Assembly: GCA_030632765.1 (NCBI GenBank)
Contig: DAOVUC010000090.1
Span: 1 to 6,874 of the forward strand
DNA: 6,874 nt
Direction of reading: 5' to 3'
From: Candidatus Dadabacteria bacterium
GTDB lineage: Bacteria; Desulfobacterota_D; UBA1144; Nemesobacterales; UBA2774
The notes under the pieces are model-generated. The model did not search any database. It was not told where the DNA came from and saw only the letters and a list, made by a program, of their open reading frames with translations. The position numbers were made by a program, and so were the translations under genes. This document shows positions 1 to 5,956 of the stretch, in pieces; the first letter of the stretch is position 1, and each line of letters starts with the position of its first letter.

Positions 1-2
1 AT

Positions 3-740
3 CCTTTTCAGGAAAGATTTAATGTAAGGGTGATAGACGGATACGGATCAACCGAGATGGGTATGGTACTCTGGAAAGACCCTGAGGACCACAGGCCCGG
101 ATCTTCCGGATTTCCAATGGAAGGATACTACACAGAGCTCAGAAACCCTGAAGACATTGATGAAGTTGTAAGGCCTTTCTGGGACCCGACCGGAGACATT
201 ACCCCTCCGGACGATGCCAAAGGGCTACTATTTGTTAAACCGCTCGTACCAAATACAACACTAAACGAATACTTTAAAGACGAAAGACGAACCAGAGAAG
301 CGTTTGATGACGACGGGTTCTTTAATTCAGACGACCTCTTTGCCAGAGGAATTGACGGAAGGTATTACTTCGCAGGAAGATTCAGCAGAATAAGGGTGTC
401 CGGAGAAACTGTTGACCCTATAGCAGTGCAGGATGTGGCAATGCAGTATGATTTGATACAGGAGGCTATAGCTGTTGGTATAAGACTGCCCAACGTTTCC
501 GATGACGAGATCAAGCTTAATCTCACCCTGGAAAAGGGGGCAAGTTTTGATCCTGTAGAGTTTTCCAAATGGATGGCTGAAAAATCCCCGGTGTTTATGG
601 TACCGAGGTTTATAGAAGTGTATGAAGATGGTTTCCCTGTTACTGCTACTCAGAAAATCAAAGTGGCAGAGATAAAAGAAATCACAGATAAAACCTGGGA
701 CAGAAGCAAAGCTGGAATTAAATTTAGTGCAAGAAAGTAG
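3..740 (+). CDS. AMP-forming acyl-CoA synthetase/ligase, C-terminal part (5' truncated by window edge)
   Basis: This is the C-terminal ~245 residues of an ANL-superfamily adenylate-forming enzyme, which activates a carboxylic acid with ATP and transfers it to CoA. The reading frame is open to the window edge, so the GTG at position 30 is not the real start: the upstream codons read PFQERFNVR straight into the conserved segment. Visible motifs in order are YGSTEMG (the A5 motif that contacts the adenylate), a short SDDL segment where most members have TGDL, GRFSRIRVSGE (the hinge leading into the C-terminal lid), and PVTATQKIK near the end, where the lysine of QKIK aligns with the catalytic lysine of the usual TGK motif. 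The overall pattern resembles CaiC-type (crotonobetaine/carnitine-CoA ligase-like) and other medium-substrate ligases, but the substrate cannot be read from this part. tadA follows after 33 bases on the same strand, so the two may be cotranscribed. Confidence 0.85.
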   Translation, partial: PFQERFNVRVIDGYGSTEMGMVLWKDPEDHRPGSSGFPMEGYYTELRNPEDIDEVVRPFWDPTGDITPPDDAKGLLFVKPLVPNTTLNEYFKDERRTREAFDDDGFFNSDDLFARGIDGRYYFAGRFSRIRVSGETVDPIAVQDVAMQYDLIQEAIAVGIRLPNVSDDEIKLNLTLEKGASFDPVEFSKWMAEKSPVFMVPRFIEVYEDGFPVTATQKIKVAEIKEITDKTWDRSKAGIKFSARK

Positions 741-773
741 TTATAGACCCTAGTCATATCGCCTCACCGAGTT

Positions 774-1232
774 ATGACAGATTATGATAGAAAATTTATG
801 CTCCTGGCTATTGAGCAAGCTCAATTAGCCGGGAGTATAGGTGAAGTGCCTGTAGGCGCGATTATCACTGACAAAGATAACAACCTTATTTCGTCAGGCT
901 ACAACCTTCGTGAAAGTAATCACGACCCTACCGCGCACGCAGAAATTATTGCGATAAAAAATGCGGCAAAGAAATTAAATAGCTGGAGATTGGAAGGGAC
1001 CACTCTGTATGTCACTATAGAGCCTTGCCCCATGTGCATGGGCGCAGTGGTCCTGGCAAGGATTAATCGTCTGGTCTTCGGAGCAAGGGACCCTAAAGCA
1101 GGGTCGGTATTTTCTCTATACAACATCGGTACTGATAATAAATTAAATCACGGCATTGAAGTTAAAGAAGGTGTGTGTGAAATAGAATGTTCTAATCTTG
1201 TGAGGGAATTTTTTAAAACCTTACGACAATAA
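774..1232 (+). CDS. tadA: tRNA-specific adenosine deaminase TadA
   Basis: TadA deaminates adenosine-34 to inosine in the anticodon of tRNA-Arg(ACG), in the cytosol, which lets one tRNA read several arginine codons. The 152-residue product has the family's usual length and is a single cytidine-deaminase-fold domain. The zinc and catalytic motif HAE lies at residues 55-57 (His55 zinc ligand, Glu57 proton shuttle), and PCPMC at 84-88 supplies zinc ligands Cys85 and Cys88. The ATG at 774 is the only sensible start, because an in-frame TAG lies at 744-746 with no other start codon between. Only a weak purine run (GAG) precedes it, so the ribosome binding site is poor and translation may depend on coupling or on a leaderless message. 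The gene converges on the minus-strand zinc-ribbon gene with a 13-base gap and no U-tract terminator. Confidence 0.95.
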   Translation: MTDYDRKFMLLAIEQAQLAGSIGEVPVGAIITDKDNNLISSGYNLRESNHDPTAHAEIIAIKNAAKKLNSWRLEGTTLYVTIEPCPMCMGAVVLARINRLVFGARDPKAGSVFSLYNIGTDNKLNHGIEVKEGVCEIECSNLVREFFKTLRQ

Positions 1233-1240
1233 TAACTCTT

Positions 1241-1254
1241 AAGGTTTAAACCTT
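1241..1254. repeat. 14-bp perfect palindrome in the convergent gap
   Basis: AAGGTTTAAACCTT is fully self-complementary. It spans the gap between the tadA stop (1230-1232) and the zinc-ribbon stop codon (1246-1248) and includes that stop. As RNA it could fold to a 5-bp stem with a TTAA loop on either strand. No run of Ts follows on either side, so a factor-independent terminator is not supported. A perfect 14-mer palindrome could occur by chance about once in a few windows of this size. Confidence 0.4.
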
Positions 1255-1563
1255 TCCGGTAATAATTTGTATTACATTCCCTATAACGCTCTCATCCTCA
1301 GTTCCGGCCAACTTCTCAAGCTCCCCGTCATCTAGCCACACTCCGTCACATAAAAGACAGCGGTCTATTTTAATTCCTCGGAAGACAACTTCGTTTAAAT
1401 CAGCGCCGCACTTTGGACACTTCATATAGCACTGGGCTTTAGTTTGCTCTCTCTCTTGTTCTGAGATCCGCTCCTTTAGTTGTGCTTTTAACTGTTTAGT
1501 TTTTTCTGCCTCTTCTTTAGCTATATATTCGTTTTCAGTTCTTGTTGTTTTATTTGCCGCCAT
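1246..1563 (-). CDS. Small zinc-ribbon protein, zf-TFIIB family
   Basis: This 105-residue soluble protein has a charged, probably helical or coiled-coil N-terminus (about residues 10-45, rich in E, K and Q). A zinc ribbon follows at about 48-86, with CPKC at 49-52 and CLLC at 69-72 supplying four cysteines, then GVWLDDGELEKL. The spacing and the WLDDGELE tail match the family named for the TFIIB-like zinc finger (PF13453), whose bacterial members have no well-defined function. I would not infer transcription-factor activity from the name. The ATG at 1563 is preceded by AGGAGA (complement of 1571-1576) at good spacing, so the start is firm. It lies 35 bases downstream of jag on the same strand and is probably the last gene of the rpmH-jag transcript. 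The cysteines look intact, so it should bind zinc. Confidence 0.85.
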   Translation of the reverse strand: MAANKTTRTENEYIAKEEAEKTKQLKAQLKERISEQEREQTKAQCYMKCPKCGADLNEVVFRGIKIDRCLLCDGVWLDDGELEKLAGTEDESVIGNVIQIITGKV

Positions 1564-1570
1564 TGAATGT

Positions 1571-1576
1571 TCTCCT
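1571..1576 (-). promoter_or_regulatory. Ribosome binding site of the zinc-ribbon gene
   Basis: On the minus strand this reads AGGAGA, 7 bases before the ATG at 1563. It is among the clearest Shine-Dalgarno sites in the window and fixes the start of the downstream small gene. Confidence 0.8.
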
Positions 1577-1598
1577 AATATAGAGAGTGTTTCCCTTT

Positions 1599-2249
1599 TT
1601 AGCCCCTTGACTGATGGGGGGTTATAATAATCCTTTTTTCATCACGCTCAACCTTTGTTTCATAACCCACTCCGCCTTCTCTTTTAAGTGCGATATAGGC
1701 CATTCTTCTTTCTGAAGCCGACATGGGATCAAGTGATATTGGCTTCCTTATCTTTCTAACTTTTCTAGCTGTATCTTTAACCAGTATTGAGATCTTATCT
1801 TCTCTGCGTCTCTTATATCCATCTACATCAATTGATATTCTCTTGTCCCTTCCGTCTTCACACGAACGACCGGCAATTTTTCCCACTATATATTCAAGCG
1901 CCTTAATCATCTCACCCCTCTTACCAATGAGAAGACCCTTATCGTTTGTATCTCTTATATCTAATTTGATCCTATCCGGATTTTCTTTAATTCCAATGGA
2001 ATAAGTTGGGATTAAATATCCTAAAATATCTTCAAGAGCTTTCTTCGATTTAAGCCCTTTCTCACTTAAGTTCTCATCCTTTACAGTAATTCTAACTTTT
2101 GCATTTCTGCTACCTATACCAAAAACTCCTTTGGAGCTCTCTTGGAGAACCTCAACGTCGATTTCACTCCTTGAAACCCCTAGTTCCTCACAGGCGCTCA
2201 TAGTCGCCTCGGATACCGTTTTCCCTTCTTTCTCAAGTATTATTCCCAT
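1599..2249 (-). CDS. jag: Jag/KhpB-type RNA-binding protein (SpoIIIJ-associated)
   Basis: The 216-residue cytosolic protein has the complete Jag layout. A Jag-N domain covers about residues 1-55, with the KGVFGIGSRNAKV signature at 40-52. A type-II KH domain covers about 90-150, with the RNA-contacting loop GKRG at 109-112. An R3H domain covers about 152-212. The family (KhpB, EloR) binds RNA and in Gram-positive bacteria influences cell elongation and sporulation; its role in diderms is much less known. One oddity is that the R3H hallmark, an Arg and a His separated by three residues (usually RRIIH), reads RRMAY here at 181-185, so Tyr185 replaces the histidine. The start is strongly supported by GGAGG six bases upstream, inside the end of yidC, with only two bases between the genes. 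Adjacency to yidC is the classical arrangement. Confidence 0.93.
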   Translation of the reverse strand: MGIILEKEGKTVSEATMSACEELGVSRSEIDVEVLQESSKGVFGIGSRNAKVRITVKDENLSEKGLKSKKALEDILGYLIPTYSIGIKENPDRIKLDIRDTNDKGLLIGKRGEMIKALEYIVGKIAGRSCEDGRDKRISIDVDGYKRRREDKISILVKDTARKVRKIRKPISLDPMSASERRMAYIALKREGGVGYETKVERDEKRIIITPHQSRG

Positions 2250-2251
2250 TA

Positions 2252-3946
2252 CTATCCTCCTTTAAGAGCCAATACTTTACGATTTACATATATCTGCTGA
2301 ACTATTGACAAGACATTGCTCACAGTCCAGTAGAGTACTAACCCCGAAGGTAAACTCCAAAACAAATATATAAAGAATATGGGCATATATTGCATTAATT
2401 TCATCTGGAGTTTCATATTTTCTCCACCCATGGCCGTACTCATCGGGGTCATCTTCTGCGAGATAAACCATGCCGCCCCCATTAACAGGGGAAGTACTCT
2501 AAACGGTATTCCCACATAGGGTATATCAAAGAGCATTTCCGGCTCAGACAAATCCTGAATCCAAAGGAAAGGACTATGCCTTAAATCAATAGAATGTCGC
2601 AAGATATCATAAATCGATATAAATACCGGGAACTGAATTAAAAGCGGCAAACAACCCCCCAATTGACTAAGAGGGTTAACTCCATGTTTAGAATAGAGCG
2701 CCATTAGCTCGGAGTTTTGTTTGGATTTGTCATCCTTATATTTTTCTTTGAGCGCATCCATCTCCGGCTTGAGTTTCTCGGTCTTGATCTGCACCTTTTT
2801 CATGGAGACCATGGACTTCACTGTAATAGGAAAGAATAGAACTCTAATTATTATAGTTATAACAATGATAGATATACCGTAATTGTGAAAATAGCTGTTT
2901 AGCCATTCCAGAAATTTAAGCATAGGTTTTGCAAGAAAACCAAACCAGCCATAGTTAATGGCTTTATCAAGATCGTAACCAACAGGGTTAAGGAAGCTTG
3001 ACTCCAGAGGCCCCATGTATACTTCCCAAGTCCTTAATGAAGTCTTTCCGGATGGAATCGTGCTGGCCGGATAAGCGAACTGAGCCTTTACTAAGCCCTC
3101 CTCTTTTGTAGGTCCTAATTCAACAACGGTTTCTGCCCCGGTTTCAGGAAGAAAAGTAGACATAAAATACTTCTCAGAGAATCCGAACCAATTTATGACA
3201 CCTTTGTAATTAATAATTTCATCAGGATCACTATCAACCCTCTCTACACTGTCAGAGACCATGGCAATAAAATTTTTACTGTCTCCCCCTCTCATGCCTA
3301 CACCTTTGACTTGGCCAAGCCACCTAACAACTACTCTTTCCTGAATTGAATCTCCACTAGAATTGGAAATCTCGAACTTCTGTTTCACAAGATAGCTTGA
3401 GGAGTCTATTTCAAATATATTTTTAACTGTTATACCTTCAGGGGAGGACCACTGAAAGGCAATTTCCTTAGTCCCCTCGGTTACACTTACGTTACTCCCT
3501 CCACCATACTTATAAGGAATAAACTCAGGGATTTTAAGTCCTTTTACCTGTAATAGAGTATTAAATCCGGGTTGAGAATCGTTGAAAAGATTTACTGGCT
3601 CATCACCTTCGCCGTTTGTGCTAGCCTTATAGTCTTTTAGCTCCCAGGAAAGAATTCTAGCCCCTGCTGTATCTATTACTCCCTTATATAAGGGAGTATC
3701 AACAGTTATTAAGGCGCCTTTGGGAGCAGCATTAATTTCACTGATAGAGGCGGGCTCATCATCAAAACTATCAAACTGACTTGTTGAACTGCTTTCAGAA
3801 GCGGCAAAAGTTTCTTCGGATACTTTCTGAGTTACATCACCTTGTTTTTGCGTTTCTTTTGGCGGGTCGCTAAAGAAGTAAGCCTGACCTATAATAATAA
3901 CAAGGGCTATTGCCAAAAATATAATCCAATTTAATCTGTTTTCCAT
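2252..3946 (-). CDS. yidC: Membrane protein insertase YidC (long, diderm form)
   Basis: YidC inserts and folds inner-membrane proteins, alone or with SecYEG. The 564-residue product matches the long Gram-negative type (E. coli has 548). It has an N-terminal signal-anchor helix (about 6-25), an acidic Ser-rich linker (about 30-70), a large periplasmic P1 domain (about 75-330), and the conserved insertase core from about 350 to 555 with five predicted helices. Core landmarks are Arg368 in IIIRVLFFP (equivalent to the hydrophilic-groove arginine), the charged cytoplasmic hairpin (about 376-425), NPLSQLGGCLPLLIQFPVF (424-442) and LPSGLVLYWTVSN (532-544). There is no lipobox, and the C-terminal tail is short (ending LKGG), without the long basic extension that some YidC proteins use to hold ribosomes. 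It lies between yidD (9-base gap) and jag (2-base gap). The ATG at 3946 has only a weak AAGG element upstream. Confidence 0.97.
   Translation of the reverse strand: MENRLNWIIFLAIALVIIIGQAYFFSDPPKETQKQGDVTQKVSEETFAASESSSTSQFDSFDDEPASISEINAAPKGALITVDTPLYKGVIDTAGARILSWELKDYKASTNGEGDEPVNLFNDSQPGFNTLLQVKGLKIPEFIPYKYGGGSNVSVTEGTKEIAFQWSSPEGITVKNIFEIDSSSYLVKQKFEISNSSGDSIQERVVVRWLGQVKGVGMRGGDSKNFIAMVSDSVERVDSDPDEIINYKGVINWFGFSEKYFMSTFLPETGAETVVELGPTKEEGLVKAQFAYPASTIPSGKTSLRTWEVYMGPLESSFLNPVGYDLDKAINYGWFGFLAKPMLKFLEWLNSYFHNYGISIIVITIIIRVLFFPITVKSMVSMKKVQIKTEKLKPEMDALKEKYKDDKSKQNSELMALYSKHGVNPLSQLGGCLPLLIQFPVFISIYDILRHSIDLRHSPFLWIQDLSEPEMLFDIPYVGIPFRVLPLLMGAAWFISQKMTPMSTAMGGENMKLQMKLMQYMPIFFIYLFWSLPSGLVLYWTVSNVLSIVQQIYVNRKVLALKGG
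2256..2260 (-). promoter_or_regulatory. jag ribosome binding site embedded in yidC 3' end
   Basis: The last two glycine codons of yidC (GGA GGA, then TAG) form a perfect GGAGG core six bases before the jag ATG. The site can only be reached when ribosomes finish or clear yidC, so translational coupling is likely. This is inference from position. Confidence 0.8.
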
Positions 3947-3955
3947 CCCTAACCT

Positions 3956-4180
3956 TTACTTGACCGGATCATATCCTCCGTCACATAATGGGTGACATCT
4001 TCCAATCCTCTTCAGAGTGAGCCAGAGACCTTTAATAAACCCATACTTATTAAAGGCGTCTAATGCATACTCAGAACAACTAGGATGGAATCTGCAAGAA
4101 GGGGGCAGAATAGGGGAGATAAAATATTTATAAGCTTTGATAAATAAAGTAACTACATATACCAAAGAACCTGTCTTCAT
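3956..4180 (-). CDS. yidD: Membrane protein insertion efficiency factor YidD
   Basis: YidD is a small membrane-associated protein that assists insertion of YidC clients; in E. coli its gene also lies between rnpA and yidC. The 74 residues match the family length. An amphipathic or hydrophobic N-terminal helix (about 5-25) is followed by the family core with [19 protein letters not shown] (21-39), [15 protein letters not shown] (50-64) and the terminal GGYDPV. Cysteines 29, 35, 62 and 66 are all present. The start codon overlaps the rnpA stop in an ATGA arrangement (4177-4180), so translation is probably coupled to rnpA. The product ends right after the GGYDPVK block, so it lacks the variable tail seen in some homologues. 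Confidence 0.96.
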   Translation of the reverse strand: MKTGSLVYVVTLFIKAYKYFISPILPPSCRFHPSCSEYALDAFNKYGFIKGLWLTLKRIGRCHPLCDGGYDPVK

Positions 4181-4530
4181 GACAACGTTAACCTTATAGT
4201 TTCCTCGATCTCTCTCTTCACATTTGAGTAGTTCAGGGTATCGCTTCCCTTTTTAGCCAAAATAACAATATCCAGAGAATCAAATAGAGATTTATTATTC
4301 CTAAAAACTTCCCTAACTACCCTCTTTATCCTGTTCCGCTTAACTGCAGAACGAACATTCTTCTTGCCTACTACTAATCCAGCTCTGGAATACCCAAGTG
4401 AGTTTTGAACATAAAGAATATCGAAATGCTTTGATCTAAGTCTCCTGCCCTTTCCAAAAATCTCATCATATTGAGATGTTTTCCGGATCTTCAATTCTTT
4501 TGGAAAAGTATAATTCAAAAGAAGGCTCAC
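4177..4530 (-). CDS. rnpA: Ribonuclease P protein component
   Basis: RnpA is the basic protein subunit that helps the catalytic RNase P RNA bind precursor tRNAs and trim their 5' leaders. The 117-residue product has the usual length and the diagnostic RNR motif, [19 protein letters not shown] (56-74), after the RAGLVVG strand. The N-terminal [12 protein letters not shown] block matches the usual start of the domain. The start is GTG at 4530, which overlaps the rpmH stop as GTGA. That overlap, and the in-frame TAG only nine codons upstream, support GTG over the nearby TTG. A GGAAG lies just upstream but is unusually close, so initiation may depend on ribosomes terminating at rpmH. The RNase P RNA gene itself is not in this window. 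Confidence 0.95.
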   Translation of the reverse strand: MSLLLNYTFPKELKIRKTSQYDEIFGKGRRLRSKHFDILYVQNSLGYSRAGLVVGKKNVRSAVKRNRIKRVVREVFRNNKSLFDSLDIVILAKKGSDTLNYSNVKREIEETIRLTLS

Positions 4531-4676
4531 TTCTTCCAGCGCTGAACTGTTAGACTATGTCTACCCTTTGCAATCCGTCTTTTAAGAGTCCGCCTTCCGC
4601 CTGTTGTACTATTGCGTTCGCGAAAGCCGTGTGTCCTTAATTTCTTCTTAACGTGAGGCTGATACGTTCTCTTCAT
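4527..4676 (-). CDS. rpmH: 50S ribosomal protein L34
   Basis: This 49-codon gene begins with ATG at 4676 and ends with TGA at 4527-4529. The product starts [12 protein letters not shown], continues with RTHGFRERN and [17 protein letters not shown], and ends with WKK. It is strongly basic and matches L34 throughout (MKRTxQP start, HGFR block, RRxKGRxxL block). L34 is a small protein of the large ribosomal subunit. A minor oddity is Asn22 where many homologues have Met in the RERM segment. Its stop overlaps the rnpA start (GTGA), the usual tight arrangement. No Shine-Dalgarno sequence lies at normal spacing; the nearest AGG is 12 bases from the ATG, within a repeated leader element. This is the first gene of the minus-strand cluster. 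Confidence 0.97.
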   Translation of the reverse strand: MKRTYQPHVKKKLRTHGFRERNSTTGGRRTLKRRIAKGRHSLTVQRWKK

Positions 4677-4680
4677 TTTA

Positions 4681-4724
4681 TTTTACGACCTATATTATTT
4701 TTACGATTATTTTTACGACCTATA
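4681..4724 (-). repeat. Repeated element in the rpmH leader
   Basis: The 14-mer TTTTACGACCTATA occurs at 4681-4694 and again at 4711-4724, 30 bases apart. A shorter copy of its first eight bases lies between them at 4699-4706. On the coding (minus) strand this reads TATAGGTCGTAAAA, twice, just ahead of the rpmH start. It could be a duplicated operator, a leader RNA element, or simple local duplication. The 30-base period is close to three helical turns. Confidence 0.7.
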
Positions 4725-4757
4725 ATTAAATAAAACCCATACTATTTTGAGAACGTA

Positions 4758-4786
4758 AAATTAACACGAAACTATTTGATGGTCAA
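4758..4786 (-). promoter_or_regulatory. Candidate promoter of the rpmH-jag cluster
   Basis: On the minus strand, TTGACC (complement of 4781-4786) is followed after 17 bases by TAATTT (complement of 4758-4763). The -35 matches five of six consensus positions, while the -10 is weak (three of six). Transcription would begin near 4750, giving a leader of about 75 bases that includes the repeated element. Other AT-rich -10-like sites lie nearby, so this is only the best-looking candidate. Confidence 0.35.
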
Positions 4787-4935
4787 GAAATACATAACTG
4801 GAGGAACTCTTTAAGATTATTGTTTGAATACATCTGCATTTTCTAATTTATAGGAAACCATACGTAGATTGATTCCTAACAAGCTTCGTTGCTATATACA
4901 CCACTTAACAATATTAATAGTAGAATTCTCTCAAA

Positions 4936-4997
4936 CATGAAGCACCGATCGACATTTCGCACATGCGAAGAGACCCCTTGACAAGAATTGCTTCATG
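4936..4997. repeat. Nested inverted repeats around the right-facing promoter
   Basis: CATGAAGCA (4936-4944) and its exact reverse complement TGCTTCATG (4989-4997) are offset by 53 bases, about five helical turns. Between them lies a second palindrome, TTCGCA-CA-TGCGAA (4956-4969). The right 9-mer arm falls between the -35 and -10 of the promoter, and the small palindrome lies just upstream of the -35. The layout fits operator sites for a dimeric regulator, or a structured RNA element. Both are inference. Confidence 0.5.
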
Positions 4998-5005
4998 AAT
5001 ATAGT
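4978..5005 (+). promoter_or_regulatory. Strong sigma-70-type promoter for the lytic transglycosylase
   Basis: A perfect TTGACA -35 (4978-4983) is followed after 16 bases by TATAGT (5000-5005), which matches five of six -10 positions. Transcription should begin near 5012, leaving a leader of about 140 bases before the ATG at 5153. It is the best promoter match I see in the window. Confidence 0.65.
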
Positions 5006-5139
5006 ATTAACTCAAAATAGAAGTGATAGCCATATCAAGTCAGGGTAGGACAAAGTAATACAATAATTTAAAGACCGAGAGAAAAGATATAAATCAACGT
5101 ATTTTTTAAAGCTATATCTTAATTTGATTATCAGAGTCT

Positions 5140-5144
5140 GGGAG
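5140..5144 (+). promoter_or_regulatory. Ribosome binding site of the transglycosylase gene
   Basis: GGGAG lies eight bases ahead of the ATG at 5153 and favours that start over the in-frame ATG at 5180. Confidence 0.7.
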
Positions 5145-5152
5145 TAGGTCGG

Positions 5153-5893
5153 ATGTTTAAAGTTGTTTATGATTATATAATGTTTTCTTTTTTAGGAATT
5201 GTTAAAGTCGCTTTATTTTTGCTGTTCTTCAGTCTTGCAATATTTCTTGTTGTAAAGTCCAAGGACCTATCAGGATTAGGTACAAATAGTTTTTCGAGCT
5301 TCCTAACTGGCTCTAGCAAGATAAGTCTACTAAGTGCTCATTTGTCCCGGAGTAAATGGTCAACAGATCTAAAAGAACTTGAAATAGAGAACATTACACC
5401 CGAGGAAGCTGAAATCTTTTTATTCATACTGAGATTATCCGACTCAATAACACCTACGGATGCGCGTAAGCTTGCGAAACTGATTATTGATGAATGCGGC
5501 AACTATGATCTGGAGCCATTTCTGATACTTGCTGTGATACAAACTGAAAGTAACTTCACGCCAAAAGCTGTATCATCAAAAGGCGCTATCGGATTAATGC
5601 AGGTAATGCCTAAAACGGGAGAGTATGTAGCAAAAAACATGGGAATTTCATATAAGGGAAGCAAATCACTATATGATCCTTTCGTTAACGTTAGACTAGG
5701 CATTCACTACTTGTCATTTTTAGAAGATCAATTCAATAGTACGGAGAATGCCTTAGCGGCATATAATTATGGTCCTGCTAACTTTGTGAAAAGCAAAACC
5801 TTGGCCAAGAATCCTCCTAAGTATGTAAAAAAGGTGCTTAACTTTAAGACCTTTTTGGAAGAGGAAAGCATATTACTGGCTAAGAGAAGCTAG
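5153..5893 (+). CDS. Membrane-anchored lytic transglycosylase, SLT domain
   Basis: The product (246 residues) cleaves the MurNAc-GlcNAc bond of peptidoglycan with formation of a 1,6-anhydro end, if it behaves like its family (GH23, Slt70/MltE-like). An N-terminal hydrophobic segment (about 12-34) looks like an uncleaved signal anchor, with no lipobox, placing the enzyme in the periplasm tied to the inner membrane. A spacer of about 80 residues follows, then the SLT domain (about 117-232). Catalytic Glu132 lies in QTESNFTPKAVSSKGAIGLM, followed by GLMQVMP (147-153) and AYNYGP (203-208). The start has GGGAG at 5140-5144, eight bases upstream, and the in-frame ATG at codon 10 is less well placed. 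It is transcribed divergently from the rpmH cluster and preceded by a good promoter. The exact subfamily is not clear. Confidence 0.92.
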   Translation: MFKVVYDYIMFSFLGIVKVALFLLFFSLAIFLVVKSKDLSGLGTNSFSSFLTGSSKISLLSAHLSRSKWSTDLKELEIENITPEEAEIFLFILRLSDSITPTDARKLAKLIIDECGNYDLEPFLILAVIQTESNFTPKAVSSKGAIGLMQVMPKTGEYVAKNMGISYKGSKSLYDPFVNVRLGIHYLSFLEDQFNSTENALAAYNYGPANFVKSKTLAKNPPKYVKKVLNFKTFLEEESILLAKRS

Positions 5894-5942
5894 AGTTTAA
5901 TATGCTAAGATCGCAATAATCTGGCCAAAAAATAATACAGGT

Positions 5943-5948
5943 TATAAG
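5943..5948 (+). promoter_or_regulatory. Possible -10 element for a leaderless oxidoreductase mRNA
   Basis: TATAAG ends eight bases before the start codon, so transcription would begin at about 5955-5957. No good -35 is seen at the right distance. The absence of any ribosome binding site upstream of the ATG is the main reason to propose it. Confidence 0.3.
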
Positions 5949-5956
5949 CTCTTAAA

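Larger units (their letters stand above)
4677..5152. other. Intergenic region between divergent rpmH and transglycosylase genes
   Basis: These 476 bases hold no convincing gene. They contain the rpmH leader repeats and a candidate left-facing promoter (4677-4790), an AT-rich stretch with nothing recognisable (about 4800-4930), a cluster of inverted repeats (4936-4997), a good right-facing promoter (4978-5005) and a leader of about 140 bases before the transglycosylase gene. Although rpmH often lies beside dnaA and the origin, no dnaA is present here. I found no good TTATCCACA-type boxes (the nearest has two mismatches), so an origin is not supported. Open stretches of about 25 codons exist but resemble nothing I recognise. 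Confidence 0.7.

Noticed and set aside
920..1126. Minus-strand frame inside tadA, with similar antisense frames at 365-568 and 5503-5703 and a same-strand shadow frame inside yidC at 2277-2471
   Set aside because: All are shadows of clear genes in other frames, with no independent evidence of coding.
1723..2004. Plus-strand 93-codon frame opposite jag
   Set aside because: It is fully antisense to a well-conserved gene, has a hydrophobic low-complexity product from the complementary strand, and has no support of its own.
4726..4870. Short open stretches in the intergenic region, for example a plus-strand frame ending in YITGGTL and a minus-strand frame ending in ENADVFKQ
   Set aside because: Each is about 25 codons or fewer between stops, lacks a well-placed ribosome binding site, and resembles no family I recognise; chance is the simplest explanation.
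4677..5152. Replication origin beside rpmH
   Set aside because: The AT-rich gap and the gene order invite it, but no dnaA is present and the nearest DnaA-box-like 9-mer (in the stretch around 4894-4904) has two mismatches and stands alone.
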